Assembly: GCF_030269365.1 (NCBI RefSeq)
Contig: NZ_BSTF01000003.1
Coordinates: forward strand, 186,001 to 250,000
Source: Lentzea sp. NBRC 102530
Lineage (GTDB): Bacteria > Actinomycetota > Actinomycetes > Mycobacteriales > Pseudonocardiaceae
DNA length: 64,000 bases
Direction: 5' to 3'
Of the stretch, positions 34,859 through 43,695 are shown piece after piece (positions within the stretch are counted from its first letter, which is position 1; the number at the start of each line of letters is the position of its first letter). The notes below the pieces were generated by a model. That model was given only the letters and a program-made list of their open reading frames with translations, had not been told where the DNA came from and made no database searches. The translations under genes and the position numbers were made by a program.

Positions 34859-36421
34859 TCACTTGCGCGGCGCCTTGGCGGTGGGGATGAGCTTCTTGCC
34901 CTCCGCACGCGCCTTGTCCAGCGTCACCTTGGGCTGGTCGGCCGACGCGGTCTTGGCAGCGGCCGAGTTCCAGGTGTTGTAGTAGCACTGGCCCTCGTTG
35001 TAGTCGCAGTACAGGTAGCCACCGTCGAAGTTCTGACCGATGACGCCGTCCGCGATCCAGTACACGTCGGTCGTGGCCATGCCGAGGAAGCCGGAGTAGC
35101 CACCGAGCTGCCACCAGCCGCGGCGGAAGTCCCAGCCGATGGTGATGGTGTTGCGACCGTTGCCGTCGAAGATCGACGCGTCCTGGAACTGCTGGAAGTT
35201 GTACGGGCCGACCTGGGCGATGCCGGTCTCCGGCAGGCCGTAGTCGCGGACGTCGCCGTCCGCGCGCAGCTTCGCCAGGTACTGGTCCTGGACGACGCGG
35301 GCGCCGGTCGTCGGGCCCCACAGGATGACCTTGCTCGGCCCGAACAGGACGTACAGGCCGTTGCGGCCGGTCGTCGCGAACTGGTCGGAGGTCGGGAAGC
35401 CCAGCGGACCCGTGACGCCGCCGTTGACCTGCAGGTGGTCCCGCAGACCGCCGCTCAGCCAGTGCGCACCGGTCGCGGCCGAGTGGTAGATCTCGACGGC
35501 GTTGCGGAACTGCGCGTAGGTGCCGGTGCCGACCGGCTTGACGCCGCTGATCGGGTAGCCGGCGTGGCCACCGGGGCCGCCCTGCTGCACGAACTTGGCC
35601 TCGATGTCGCCGGTCAGGCGCTGGGCACCGGTCGCGGCGCTCCAGTAGATCGTGCCGCCGGTGATGCCCGCGGTCCAGCCGCTGCCGGGCGCCTCGACCT
35701 GGTCGCGCGTCAGCCAGCCGGCGGGGCCGCTGGGGCCGCCGTCGGAGTGGTACTGGTCGCGCAGCGCGCCACTGATCCAGTACGGCGTGTCGGTGCCGTC
35801 CTTCTTGTAGAACACGACGGCTTCGCTGAAGCTCTGGGACTTGCCGCCCGCGGAGTGGATGTGCTCCTCGGAGGTCAGCAGACCGAACCGGCCGGTGATG
35901 CTGCCGTTGGCCCAGAACTTGGCGCGGTTGGTGCCGCTGATGCCGTAGGCACCGTAGGCGTCGGAGTAGTAGACCGAGGAGCCGTCGAGGAACGCGGTCG
36001 CGGCACCGGCCTGCGCACCGCGGTTGGCCGCCACCTGGTCCATGGTCGCGACGGTGCTCGCGATGCCGTCCTTGACCGAGACGAACTCCCAGCGCGCGGC
36101 GATGGCTCCGGAGAACCAGTACGCGCCGACGCCGTCCTTCCACGTGATGACGACGTTCTTGGAGAACTTGGCGTAGCGGATGCCGTCCGACTGGACGACC
36201 TCCTCGCCCACCTTGTCACCGGCGAAAGCGGCGCCGCCGAGGGCGACCCACTTCTTGTAGACCGGCGAGTCCTCCCACTTCTCGGCCGCCAGCTTGGTGA
36301 CCGAGTTCTGCTGCTGCTGGACGACGGGCGCGGCGTTGGCCGCCGTGGACGTGATGATCGGCAAAAGTCCCGCAGTCGCGGCCGCAACGGCAGCGACGAG
36401 CGAGACAGCACGACGAGACAT
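34859..36421 (-). CDS. LGFP-repeat secreted protein 4
   Basis: A 520-residue exported protein, the largest and first-transcribed of the array. The signal peptide is 1-31 (ending AANAA), followed by a Gln-rich linker (VVQQQQNS) and then LGFP-type repeats including RFGLLTSEE, PLGFPTSDQ (a textbook LGFP), HAGYPISG and FLGMATTDV. The C-terminal CDYNEGQC pair is conserved with proteins 1 and 3. It ends in a basic tail (GKKLIPTAKAPRK). The ATG at 36421 is the only start in front of the signal peptide. A 210-base upstream gap holds its promoter and the terminator of the next gene. Confidence 0.84.
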   Translation of the reverse strand: MSRRAVSLVAAVAAATAGLLPIITSTAANAAPVVQQQQNSVTKLAAEKWEDSPVYKKWVALGGAAFAGDKVGEEVVQSDGIRYAKFSKNVVITWKDGVGAYWFSGAIAARWEFVSVKDGIASTVATMDQVAANRGAQAGAATAFLDGSSVYYSDAYGAYGISGTNRAKFWANGSITGRFGLLTSEEHIHSAGGKSQSFSEAVVFYKKDGTDTPYWISGALRDQYHSDGGPSGPAGWLTRDQVEAPGSGWTAGITGGTIYWSAATGAQRLTGDIEAKFVQQGGPGGHAGYPISGVKPVGTGTYAQFRNAVEIYHSAATGAHWLSGGLRDHLQVNGGVTGPLGFPTSDQFATTGRNGLYVLFGPSKVILWGPTTGARVVQDQYLAKLRADGDVRDYGLPETGIAQVGPYNFQQFQDASIFDGNGRNTITIGWDFRRGWWQLGGYSGFLGMATTDVYWIADGVIGQNFDGGYLYCDYNEGQCYYNTWNSAAAKTASADQPKVTLDKARAEGKKLIPTAKAPRK

Positions 36422-36561
36422 GCTGATAACTCCCCCAGGGCAAATTGTACGTCTGCCGACGAACCCGAAGGCCCCACCAGAGGGTTCGATCAGCAGGATT
36501 GCGGCCAGTCTGCACGAAGAATGGCGCCCTGGCGAGAAAAATCTGTAGATGCTCTAAACAC

Positions 36562-36604
36562 ATCCGGCGGACAGTTTCGCGTGTAACGAAACTGCCCGCC
36601 GGAT
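36562..36604 (-). terminator. Long hairpin after the flippase-like gene
   Basis: ATCCGGCGGACAGTTTCG (36562-36579) pairs with the complementary strand at 36587-36604 with one mismatch, giving an 18-base stem and 7-base loop. It lies 45 bases past the stop of the flippase-like gene and closes the long minus-strand operon that starts at 42339. Confidence 0.78.
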
Positions 36605-36648
36605 CGATGGAATGATTCTATTGGCGAGAAACGATCAGTCTTGAATGG

Positions 36649-37659
36649 TCACTGACCGGCTGCCGCGGCGGCCGCGGCGATGCGCGCTTCCGCCTGGCGC
36701 TTGCGGTAGGTCGCGATGGCGGCGGCCGCACCCGCGGTCACGACGTCGGCGATGATGAACATCAACCGCGAGGCGACGGCGAACGCCAGCGCCTGGATCG
36801 GGTCGATGCCGCTCGCCGCGAGCACCGCGACGATGACGCCCTCGCGCACACCCGCACCGGACGGCAGGAAGAACGCGAACAGACCGGCCGTGAGGCTGAT
36901 CGCCATCGCACCGATGCACAGCACCAGACCGCTCACGCCGGGCGCGCCGACGGAGTTCGCCAGCAGCCACATGTGGGCGCCGAACGCGATGTAGCCGAGC
37001 ATCGAGAAGCCGAGGACCTTGCCGATCGTGCCCCAGCGCAGCTGGTGGTCGAGCGGCGGGCGGCGCAGCGTCTTGAGCACCAGCGAGGTGCCCCAGGTCA
37101 GGATCTTCGGGTGCAGCGCGATGAGGCCGATGGGCAGCAGCGCGAACAGCCAGACCGCCTGCGGGGTCTCCTTGAAGATCACCGGCAGGGCCAGGACGCC
37201 GAGCAGCAGCGACGCGACCGTGGCGATGCCGAGCTGGATCAGCGAACCGGTGAAGATGCGGGCGCGCGGCAGGCCCGCCTTGCGGCCGAGCTCCATCTGC
37301 AGCAGGTAGGCCCACACCGAGCCGGGGACGTACTTGCCGAGGCCGCCGACGAGGCAGATCATGCCGCCGCGGAACACACCGATCGGCTTGCCCAGGTCGT
37401 CGATGATCGTCTGCCACGCGAACGTGTTGAACCCGATGGCCGCCATCACCGCGAGCTGACTGAGCAGGCTCGACTGCCACGCCACCGCGGAGATCGTGTG
37501 CCACACGTCGTTCCACTTGGTGATCAACGCGTAGGCGGTGAACCCGATGACCAGGACCACCATGAGCCGGCGACCCCATTGGATGATCTTGCCCTTGGTG
37601 GTCTTCGTGCTCTCTGGCGGAACCTCTGCGATGTCCGCATCTGCCTCGACAGTGGTCAT
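36649..37659 (-). CDS. Lysylphosphatidylglycerol-synthase-type flippase-like membrane protein
   Basis: A 336-residue protein with about eight membrane spans and an Ala-rich charged tail. The pattern GGLGKYVPGSVWAYLLQMELGRKAG and FFLPSGAGVREGVIVAVLAASG is that of the UPF0104/AglD family, whose domain is the flippase half of MprF. Such proteins are thought to move or process lipid-linked sugars or aminoacyl lipids. The ATG at 37659 lies 43 bases beyond the LuxC-like gene, so it is probably the last gene of that operon. A role in moving the acyl- or aldehyde-modified product across the membrane is inference. Confidence 0.75.
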   Translation of the reverse strand: MTTVEADADIAEVPPESTKTTKGKIIQWGRRLMVVLVIGFTAYALITKWNDVWHTISAVAWQSSLLSQLAVMAAIGFNTFAWQTIIDDLGKPIGVFRGGMICLVGGLGKYVPGSVWAYLLQMELGRKAGLPRARIFTGSLIQLGIATVASLLLGVLALPVIFKETPQAVWLFALLPIGLIALHPKILTWGTSLVLKTLRRPPLDHQLRWGTIGKVLGFSMLGYIAFGAHMWLLANSVGAPGVSGLVLCIGAMAISLTAGLFAFFLPSGAGVREGVIVAVLAASGIDPIQALAFAVASRLMFIIADVVTAGAAAAIATYRKRQAEARIAAAAAAAGQ

Positions 37660-37702
37660 CTGGTGGTCTCCGGTGGAGGTTGGTGGTTGAGGCGGCATCG
37701 AC

Positions 37703-38932
37703 TCAGACGGTGACCGTCGTGATGCGACTGAACTCGGACAGCAGATCGTAGCCGTCCCAAACGGCCGCGAAGCTGAGGGCCGATCCGAAGGGGACGACCC
37801 GGTCGATGCCACGCCCGGCGAGCCGGCGGGTGAAGGTCATCACCTCGTCGCGGTCGAAACCGAACACGCTGAGCGTCTGGTCCTTGCGCTGCACGATCCG
37901 GCCGAACTCGGCCAGGTCGCTGATCGTCGCCTGCGGGAACGTGCCGACGCCGAGCCACTCGCGCGGCACGTCGGCGGCCTCGACGAGTTCGAGCGTCGCG
38001 ACCGCGTTGCCCTCGAACCGGATCTCCGTGGCGTGGCCCTCGGCCGCGACGCCGTACGCGGAGACGCGCTTCTGCACGGCCATGGCCGGTTCGACGACGA
38101 ACTGCTTGCTCGCCACGACCTCGGCGAGCAGCGTGCGGAACTCCTCCCTGGCGGGCTTCGCGCGCTCGTCGTCACCGACCCAGAACAGGGTGCGCGGCGA
38201 GGAACAGGCGGCCTGGTCGAACCAGTAGGAGTCGTTGTAGAACCCGATCGCCGCGTCCCTGCGCTGCTCGGGCGTCGCGGCTTCCCAGCCGGCGACCGAG
38301 ACGGCGGCGAACGACGCGCGGTCCGGGAACGTGAGGTCACGGGCGTGCGGTGCCAGCGCGGACTTGCGCACCTCGGCCACCGACCGGTCGCCGCCCCAGA
38401 TGACCCGCAGGTCGCAGGCGGCGGACAGCGCGGACGTGACGGCCTCGTCGCGCCCGTACGTGATCATGCGCTGGGTCTGCGCGATGGCCGGGTGGGCCTC
38501 CGCCAGCGACTCGTTCAGCGCCTCGATGACGGCCTGCGCGGCCCCCTGCGAGCGCGGCGAGATGCGCACGACGTTCGGGTTGCCGGCGAGCGCGGACAAC
38601 GCCCAGGAGTAGACGAAGATCGTGTCCACGTTGGCCGGTGGCACGTGGAAGACGACGCCGCGCGGGAACCTCAGCTGGTCGCCGCTGGTCTCCAGCGTGG
38701 ACAGGGCCTTCGCGATCTCGCCCTTGCGCAGGAAGAAGCCGAGCGACGCGAGCTCCGGGTAGCGCCGCGCGGTGGCGGGCGCGAGGAGCTTGCGGGCGAA
38801 CTTCACCAGGAACTGCACGACGCGCTCGTCGCCCACGGACAGGTAGCCGCCCTCGGGCTCGGCCGTGATCTCCGCGAGCAGGGCGTCGACCTCGACGGCC
38901 GGGCCTGCCGGGAAACGCTGCTCAACACTCAC
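37703..38932 (-). CDS. Acyl-CoA reductase, LuxC family
   Basis: A 409-residue member of the LuxC fatty-acyl reductase family, an aldehyde-dehydrogenase-type fold. The catalytic Cys is in DQAACSSPRTLFW. NADPH-binding elements appear in VVFHVPPANVDTIFVYSWALSALAGN and VIWGGDRSVAEVRK. It reduces an acyl group delivered by the LuxE partner to a fatty aldehyde. The GTG at 38932 overlaps the LuxE-like stop (GTGA). No luciferase genes (luxA, luxB) are present, so the aldehyde must serve another purpose. Confidence 0.85.
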   Translation of the reverse strand: MSVEQRFPAGPAVEVDALLAEITAEPEGGYLSVGDERVVQFLVKFARKLLAPATARRYPELASLGFFLRKGEIAKALSTLETSGDQLRFPRGVVFHVPPANVDTIFVYSWALSALAGNPNVVRISPRSQGAAQAVIEALNESLAEAHPAIAQTQRMITYGRDEAVTSALSAACDLRVIWGGDRSVAEVRKSALAPHARDLTFPDRASFAAVSVAGWEAATPEQRRDAAIGFYNDSYWFDQAACSSPRTLFWVGDDERAKPAREEFRTLLAEVVASKQFVVEPAMAVQKRVSAYGVAAEGHATEIRFEGNAVATLELVEAADVPREWLGVGTFPQATISDLAEFGRIVQRKDQTLSVFGFDRDEVMTFTRRLAGRGIDRVVPFGSALSFAAVWDGYDLLSEFSRITTVTV

Positions 38933-39996
38933 GCCGGGCTCCCGCTGAACGTGTCGGAACATCCGCGCGCCTCGGCGCGGGGCAGGCGGCCGAGCACGGA
39001 GAAGCGCTTGCCGGGCCAGTCGCCGTCGTCGATGCCGTGGACGACACCGAGGTCCTCGGTGAGCAGCACGTGGCCCGGGTAGGACCGCGGCACGGTGCTC
39101 ACCACTTCGATGACGCCCGGGACGCCGACGGGTTGCTCGCGCCACGTCTCCGGGTCGCGGATGACGACGTCCGCGAAGTCCGGGCAGTACAGCGAGTTGC
39201 CGCTCGGGCCCTCGACGAAGACGGTGCCGAGCTGCTCGACCATGCCGTAGTAGTTGTGGATCCGGGTCAGACCCGTGTCCGCGGCGAACGCGCGGCGGAA
39301 CTCCGCGTTGTCGACGGCGCGGTCGATCAGCTTCTTCCAGCCACCGGAGTGGATGAGGATGCCGTTCGAGAGGTCCAACTCGTGCTCACGGGCGACCTCG
39401 TAGAGGTACTGCCACACCATGAACGTGAAGCCGAAGATGAGGAACGGCTCGTTGCCGTGGTTCGCGAGGAACCCCTTGATGGCCTCCACGTCCGGGCGGT
39501 CGTTCTCGTCGAGCGCGTAGACGTGCTTGCGGCCGAAGTTGGCCATGCCGAGCACGCCGGCGCCGCGGGCGGAGAACGAGCGGCGGTTCTTGATGATGCC
39601 GATGGTGTCGACCATCAGCATCGGCAGGCGCTGGTCGCCGAGCACGGTGCGCAGCGTCTTGCCGAGGTAGCGCGGCTGGTCGGCCGCCGCTTCCTTGTCC
39701 AGGTAGATGCGCGACACCTCGGCGCCGGTCGTGCCGGACGAGGTCAGCACCTTGAAGACCTCGTCGTCGGGCACGGACTTCAGCACGTGGTGCTTGAACA
39801 TCCGCACCGGCAGCCACGGCAGCTGCTCGACCGAGTCGAACGAGGCACCGCGCGGGATGCCCAGCGAGCTCAGGATGCGGTCGTAGGGCTCGCCGCCGGT
39901 GCGGTGGTGCTCGGTCAGCTCGGTGAGCACGGGCAGCAGCGCCGCCTCGCGCTCGGCCTGGCTCAGGCCGAACACGCTCTCGGCAGTGGTGGTCAC
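38929..39996 (-). CDS. LuxE-like acyl-protein synthetase
   Basis: A 355-residue adenylate-forming enzyme of the LuxE/PaaK group. The ATP motif is LTSSGTTGAEVSRIY, NYYGMVEQLGTVF is the YG-x2-E motif, and a Cys close to the C-terminus (RGCSDT, residue 346) corresponds to the cysteine that carries the acyl group in LuxE. It activates a fatty acid or accepts an acyl group and passes it to LuxC. Its GTG overlaps the ligase stop, and its own stop overlaps the LuxC start, so a stoichiometric complex is likely. Confidence 0.85.
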   Translation of the reverse strand: MTTTAESVFGLSQAEREAALLPVLTELTEHHRTGGEPYDRILSSLGIPRGASFDSVEQLPWLPVRMFKHHVLKSVPDDEVFKVLTSSGTTGAEVSRIYLDKEAAADQPRYLGKTLRTVLGDQRLPMLMVDTIGIIKNRRSFSARGAGVLGMANFGRKHVYALDENDRPDVEAIKGFLANHGNEPFLIFGFTFMVWQYLYEVAREHELDLSNGILIHSGGWKKLIDRAVDNAEFRRAFAADTGLTRIHNYYGMVEQLGTVFVEGPSGNSLYCPDFADVVIRDPETWREQPVGVPGVIEVVSTVPRSYPGHVLLTEDLGVVHGIDDGDWPGKRFSVLGRLPRAEARGCSDTFSGSPA

Positions 39997-41378
39997 GCGC
40001 GTCCCTCCAGGGAGCGGTAGTCGATCTTCCCGCTGGGCAGCAGCGGGAGTGCGTCGATGTCCCGCACGTCGAATCCGGACACGTGCATGTGCAGCTTCTC
40101 GGACAGTGCCTTGGCAGCCGCCTTGCGCGTGTCGGCAGCGCAGTTCTCGGCCCAGACGACGACCTTGTCGCCGGCCGGCACCGCGGCCGCCGCACCGATG
40201 TCCAACCCGGAACCGCGCAGCATTTGTTCCAGGTCGTCCAGGTTGACGCGGTTGCCGAAGACCTTGCCGATCCGCTTCAGCCGCCCGGTGATGAACAGGT
40301 AGCCGTCCGCGTCGAGGCGGCCGAGGTCGCCGGTCTCCAGCAGTCCACCTCGGACGTCCGGTTCGGACAGTTCGGCCTCGGACTCCGCGTACCCCATCAT
40401 CACGTTGGGGCCTCGGTAGAGCACCTCGCCCACGACGTCCGGATCGGACGTTTCGGACCCGTCCTCGAGCCTGATGGAGAACGCGCCGCCGGGCAGCGCG
40501 GGACCGGCGCTGCCGATCTTCTCCGCGAGCTTCTCCGCGGGCACGGTGGCCATCCGCGGGGCCGCCTCGGTCTGGCCGTACATGACGTACATGCGGCCGC
40601 CGACGGCGAGCATCTTCTCGTTGAACTCGACGACCAGGTCCTCGCGCAGCTTGCCGCCGGCCTGCGTGATCGTGCGCAGGCTCGGGTACTTGGCCGGGTC
40701 GAACCGCAGCCGCTTGAGCATCTCGTAGTGGTACGGGACGCCGGCCAGCGACGTGATCTTGTGCTCGTCCACCGCGGTCCAGAACGCGCGACCCATGACG
40801 CCGGTCGGCTCGACCACGACGGTCGCGCCGCGCAGCAGGTGGCTGTTCAGCACGGACATGCCGTAGCTGTAGTGCAGCGGCAGGCTCGTCGGCGCCACCT
40901 CGTCCGCGGTGATGCCGAGGACCTCGGCGATCGCCTCGGCGTTGGCCAGCACGGCCTGGCGGGAGAGCCGGACGAACTTGGGGTTGCCGGTCGAGCCGCT
41001 GGTCGGCAGCAGGACGGCGAGGTCGGGGTGCGGCACGACACCGGCGGCGTCCTCGCGGACCCACTCGGCGGTGTACCCGGCAGGGGGCTCACCCTCCGCG
41101 CCGAGCACGGCGGCGGGGCGGAAGCGCTCGACCAGGCCGAGCAGGACGTCGCGGTCCTGACCGGCGTCGAGCAGCGCGACGGCCCGGCCGGACTCGAACG
41201 CGGCGACGTAGCGCAGCACGCTCTGGACGTCGACCGACGTGCGGGCGAACAGCACACCGGCGGGCAAAGCGGACAGTTCGGCGGAGATCTTCTCGACGGC
41301 AGCGCGGAGCTCGGGTCCGGCGAGCACCTCGCCGGACGTCGCGTCCACGAGGCGTGCGCCGGGGGCCAGCAGGCTCAC
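39993..41378 (-). CDS. AMP-dependent acyl-CoA/acyl-ACP ligase
   Basis: A 461-residue ANL-superfamily ligase, somewhat short for the family. Visible motifs are the ATP loop PTSGSTGNPKFVRLS, YGQTEAAPR, the hinge GDLGRLDADGYLFITGRLKRIGKVFGNRVN and the C-terminal lysine in LLPSGKIDYR. It would activate a carboxylic acid as acyl-AMP and load it onto CoA or, given the context, onto the carrier protein encoded two genes upstream. Start and stop overlap the flanking genes (GTGA on both sides). Confidence 0.85.
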   Translation of the reverse strand: MSLLAPGARLVDATSGEVLAGPELRAAVEKISAELSALPAGVLFARTSVDVQSVLRYVAAFESGRAVALLDAGQDRDVLLGLVERFRPAAVLGAEGEPPAGYTAEWVREDAAGVVPHPDLAVLLPTSGSTGNPKFVRLSRQAVLANAEAIAEVLGITADEVAPTSLPLHYSYGMSVLNSHLLRGATVVVEPTGVMGRAFWTAVDEHKITSLAGVPYHYEMLKRLRFDPAKYPSLRTITQAGGKLREDLVVEFNEKMLAVGGRMYVMYGQTEAAPRMATVPAEKLAEKIGSAGPALPGGAFSIRLEDGSETSDPDVVGEVLYRGPNVMMGYAESEAELSEPDVRGGLLETGDLGRLDADGYLFITGRLKRIGKVFGNRVNLDDLEQMLRGSGLDIGAAAAVPAGDKVVVWAENCAADTRKAAAKALSEKLHMHVSGFDVRDIDALPLLPSGKIDYRSLEGRA

Positions 41379-42106
41379 TGCACGAGCCCCCCGTCGACGC
41401 CGAGCACCTGCCCCGTCACGAACGACGCCTCGTCGCTGACGAGGAACCTGATGACCTTGGCGACCTCGTCGGCGGCACCGAGGCGGCCGAGCGCGGTGTC
41501 CTTGCGGACGCGGTCCAGGACCTCTTCGGACTGACCGGCGGTCAGGTCGGTCTCGATCACGCCGGGGGCGACCGCGTTGACGCGGATGCCGTAGCGGCCG
41601 AGCTCCTTCGCGGAGGACTTCGCCAGCGACGTGACGGCGGCCTTGGTGGCGCCGTACACGGACTGGCCGGCGTTGCCCCGCTCACCGACGATCGAGCCGA
41701 GCAGCACGATCGAGCCGGTCTTCTTGCGCATCATCACGCGGGCGGCGGCCTGCACGGACACGATCGCGCCCGTGACGTTGGTGGCGAACTGGCGCTCGAT
41801 GAGGTCGTCGCCGATCATGCCGATCAGCGCGCCCTCCATGACGCCCGCACTCGCGACCAGCGCGTCGATGCGGCCGTGCTCCTTGGCGATCGCCTTGAAG
41901 GCGTCCTTCACCGCGGTGGTGTCGGTCACATCGAGCCCGAGCCCGCTGACCTGCGGGCCCAACTCGGCGGCGATCTGTTTCGCGGAGGTTTCGTCCCGGC
42001 CGGTCAGCACGACCGTCGCGCCGGCTTCGGCCAACGCGGCGGCGGTAGCGCGACCGATGCCCCTGGTACCACCGGTGACGACTGCGACCTTGCCGGAGAG
42101 AGTCAC
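41375..42106 (-). CDS. Short-chain dehydrogenase, 3-oxoacyl-ACP reductase (FabG-like)
   Basis: A 243-residue SDR with the NADP motif TGGTRGIG (residues 9-16), NVTGAI, the active-site Ser before SVYGATKAAV (Tyr and Lys) and the C-terminal GQVLGVDGG typical of FabG-like enzymes. It would reduce a 3-oxoacyl group on the carrier protein to 3-hydroxyacyl. The GTG at 42106 overlaps the carrier gene stop. The pairing of a dedicated reductase with a dedicated ACP argues that the acyl chain is hydroxylated or shortened before it is used. Confidence 0.88.
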   Translation of the reverse strand: MTLSGKVAVVTGGTRGIGRATAAALAEAGATVVLTGRDETSAKQIAAELGPQVSGLGLDVTDTTAVKDAFKAIAKEHGRIDALVASAGVMEGALIGMIGDDLIERQFATNVTGAIVSVQAAARVMMRKKTGSIVLLGSIVGERGNAGQSVYGATKAAVTSLAKSSAKELGRYGIRVNAVAPGVIETDLTAGQSEEVLDRVRKDTALGRLGAADEVAKVIRFLVSDEASFVTGQVLGVDGGLVQ

Positions 42107-42339
42107 TCCGCGCCCAGGTCCTTGATCATGTCGAGCGCGACCTTGAAGCTGCTCATGTCGATGACCTGCTCGGTTTCGAACTGGACGTCGAACTCGTCCT
42201 CGATGGCCGCGACCAGCGCCATGTGGCCGACGGAGTCCCACTCGTCGATGTCGCGGTACTTCAGGTTCTCGACGTCCACGTCGTCACCGAGCGCGAGCGC
42301 CTCGACGAACGTGTTACGCAGCCGCTGCTGCAAGTCCAT
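42103..42339 (-). CDS. Acyl carrier protein
   Basis: A 78-residue acidic carrier with the phosphopantetheine serine in DEWDSVGHM (Ser36). It is the first gene of the minus-strand operon that continues with the SDR, ligase, LuxE, LuxC and flippase-like genes. It differs from a housekeeping AcpP by the WDSVGHM motif in place of DSLD, a form common in dedicated carrier proteins of polysaccharide and secondary-metabolite clusters. Confidence 0.9.
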   Translation of the reverse strand: MDLQQRLRNTFVEALALGDDVDVENLKYRDIDEWDSVGHMALVAAIEDEFDVQFETEQVIDMSSFKVALDMIKDLGAE

Positions 42340-42597
42340 GCTGTGCTCTCCCGTGTTCAGGCCTGCGTGACGTGCGGCCGCCCGGACTACGAGGGTAACG
42401 GGTCACGGAGTGTCGACTTGCCGTGGTACGGGGTGAGGCTCCTTACGCCCCCGACCCCGGCCGTTTCTCCGCGCGTAACACAGGTAGCCTGCGACGGTGT
42501 TCGCGGCGCTGACGTGCCCGGCAGCCCATGACAATCCGCATCCGCCCAGGCCGGACCGGTCGAAGCGGCAGTGGTCTCCAGAGGGAAGTACGGAGTA
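42340..42597. promoter_or_regulatory. Divergent promoter region between the ACP operon and the aminotransferase operon
   Basis: A 258-base gap between starts on opposite strands, so it must hold both promoters. A possible -10 for the plus-strand operon is TAGCCT at 42485-42490, in a typical actinobacterial context (CAGGTAGCCTGCGACG), but no good -35 accompanies it. I see no long inverted repeat or riboswitch-like structure. Confidence 0.35.
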
Positions 42598-43695
42598 ATG
42601 ATCCCAATCACCGTTGTCGACGTGAGCGACGCGGAGCCGTATGTGCTCGAAGTGCTTCGCTCGGGCGTCATCGCGCAGGGTCCGATGGTCAAGCGCTTCG
42701 AGGACACCTTCGCCGAGATCGCGGGTGTCGAGCACGCCATCGCCGTGAACAACGGCACCACGGCGCTCGTCGCGGCCATCCAGGCCCTCGACCTGCAGCC
42801 GGGTGACGAGGTCGTGACCTCGCCGTTCACGTTCATCGCGACGCTGAACGCGATCCTCGAGGCCGGTGCCACGGCCCGGTTCGCGGACATCCGCGAGGAC
42901 GACTTCTGCGTCGACCCCGAGTCGATGGCGGCCGCGATCACCCCGCGGACCAAGGTCCTCATGCCGGTCCACCTCTACGGCCAGACCGCGGACATGGGCA
43001 AGATCGCCCCGCTCGCCGAGGAGCACGGTCTCGCGCTCGTCGAGGACAGCGCGCAGGCGCACGGCGCGACGTTCGACGGCAAGGGCGCCGGCAGCTTCGG
43101 CCTCGGCTGCTTCTCGTTCTACGCGACGAAGAACATCACGACCGGCGAGGGTGGCATCATCACCACCAACGACGCCGAGATCGCGGACAAGCTGCGCGTC
43201 ATGCGCAACCAGGGCATGCGCGCCCGGTACGAGTACGTCATGGCCGGCCACAACTACCGGCTCACCGACCTCGCGGCCGCCGTCGCCATCCCGCAGCTCG
43301 CGAAGATCGACGAGATCACCGCGAAGCGCAAGGCCAACGCCGCCAAGCTGAACGAGGGCCTCGCGGGCGTCCAGGGCCTGCGCACGCCGTCCGAGCTGCC
43401 CGGCCGCTCGCACGTGTGGCACCAGTACACGGTCCTGATCGGCGACGACGCCGCCCTGACCCGTGACGAGTTCGCCGCCAAGCTGACCGAGCGCGGCATC
43501 GGCAACGGCATCTACTACCCCAAGCTCGTCACCGACTACGACGCCTACCGCGACCACCCGCAGGTCGTCATGTCGGAGAACCCGGTCGCCGCGAAGATCG
43601 CGCAGCAGTGCCTGTCGATCCCGGTGCACGCCCACCTGACCGACGACCAGCTCGACACGGTCATCGGCACGATCCGAGAGGTGCTGGGCGCGTGA
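42598..43695 (+). CDS. DegT/DnrJ/EryC1/StrS sugar aminotransferase
   Basis: A 365-residue PLP enzyme that aminates a keto-sugar nucleotide. Evidence: AVNNGTTALVAAIQAL for phosphate binding, EDSAQAHGA (the PLP-ring Asp and nearby Gln), and the Schiff-base lysine in FYATKNITTGEGG. The N-terminal PITVVDVSDAEPYVLEVLRSGVIAQGP resembles WbpE-type UDP-3-keto-GlcNAc-uronate aminotransferases. The ATG at 42598 follows GGAG. It overlaps the Gfo/Idh gene, whose WbpB-like relatives make the 3-keto sugar, so the pair probably builds a 3-amino sugar nucleotide. Confidence 0.87.
   Translation: MIPITVVDVSDAEPYVLEVLRSGVIAQGPMVKRFEDTFAEIAGVEHAIAVNNGTTALVAAIQALDLQPGDEVVTSPFTFIATLNAILEAGATARFADIREDDFCVDPESMAAAITPRTKVLMPVHLYGQTADMGKIAPLAEEHGLALVEDSAQAHGATFDGKGAGSFGLGCFSFYATKNITTGEGGIITTNDAEIADKLRVMRNQGMRARYEYVMAGHNYRLTDLAAAVAIPQLAKIDEITAKRKANAAKLNEGLAGVQGLRTPSELPGRSHVWHQYTVLIGDDAALTRDEFAAKLTERGIGNGIYYPKLVTDYDAYRDHPQVVMSENPVAAKIAQQCLSIPVHAHLTDDQLDTVIGTIREVLGA

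Noticed and set aside
36649..42339. A bioluminescence (lux) operon
   Set aside because: luxC- and luxE-type genes are present, but luxA, luxB and luxD are absent and the neighbours concern carrier-bound acyl chains and sugars.
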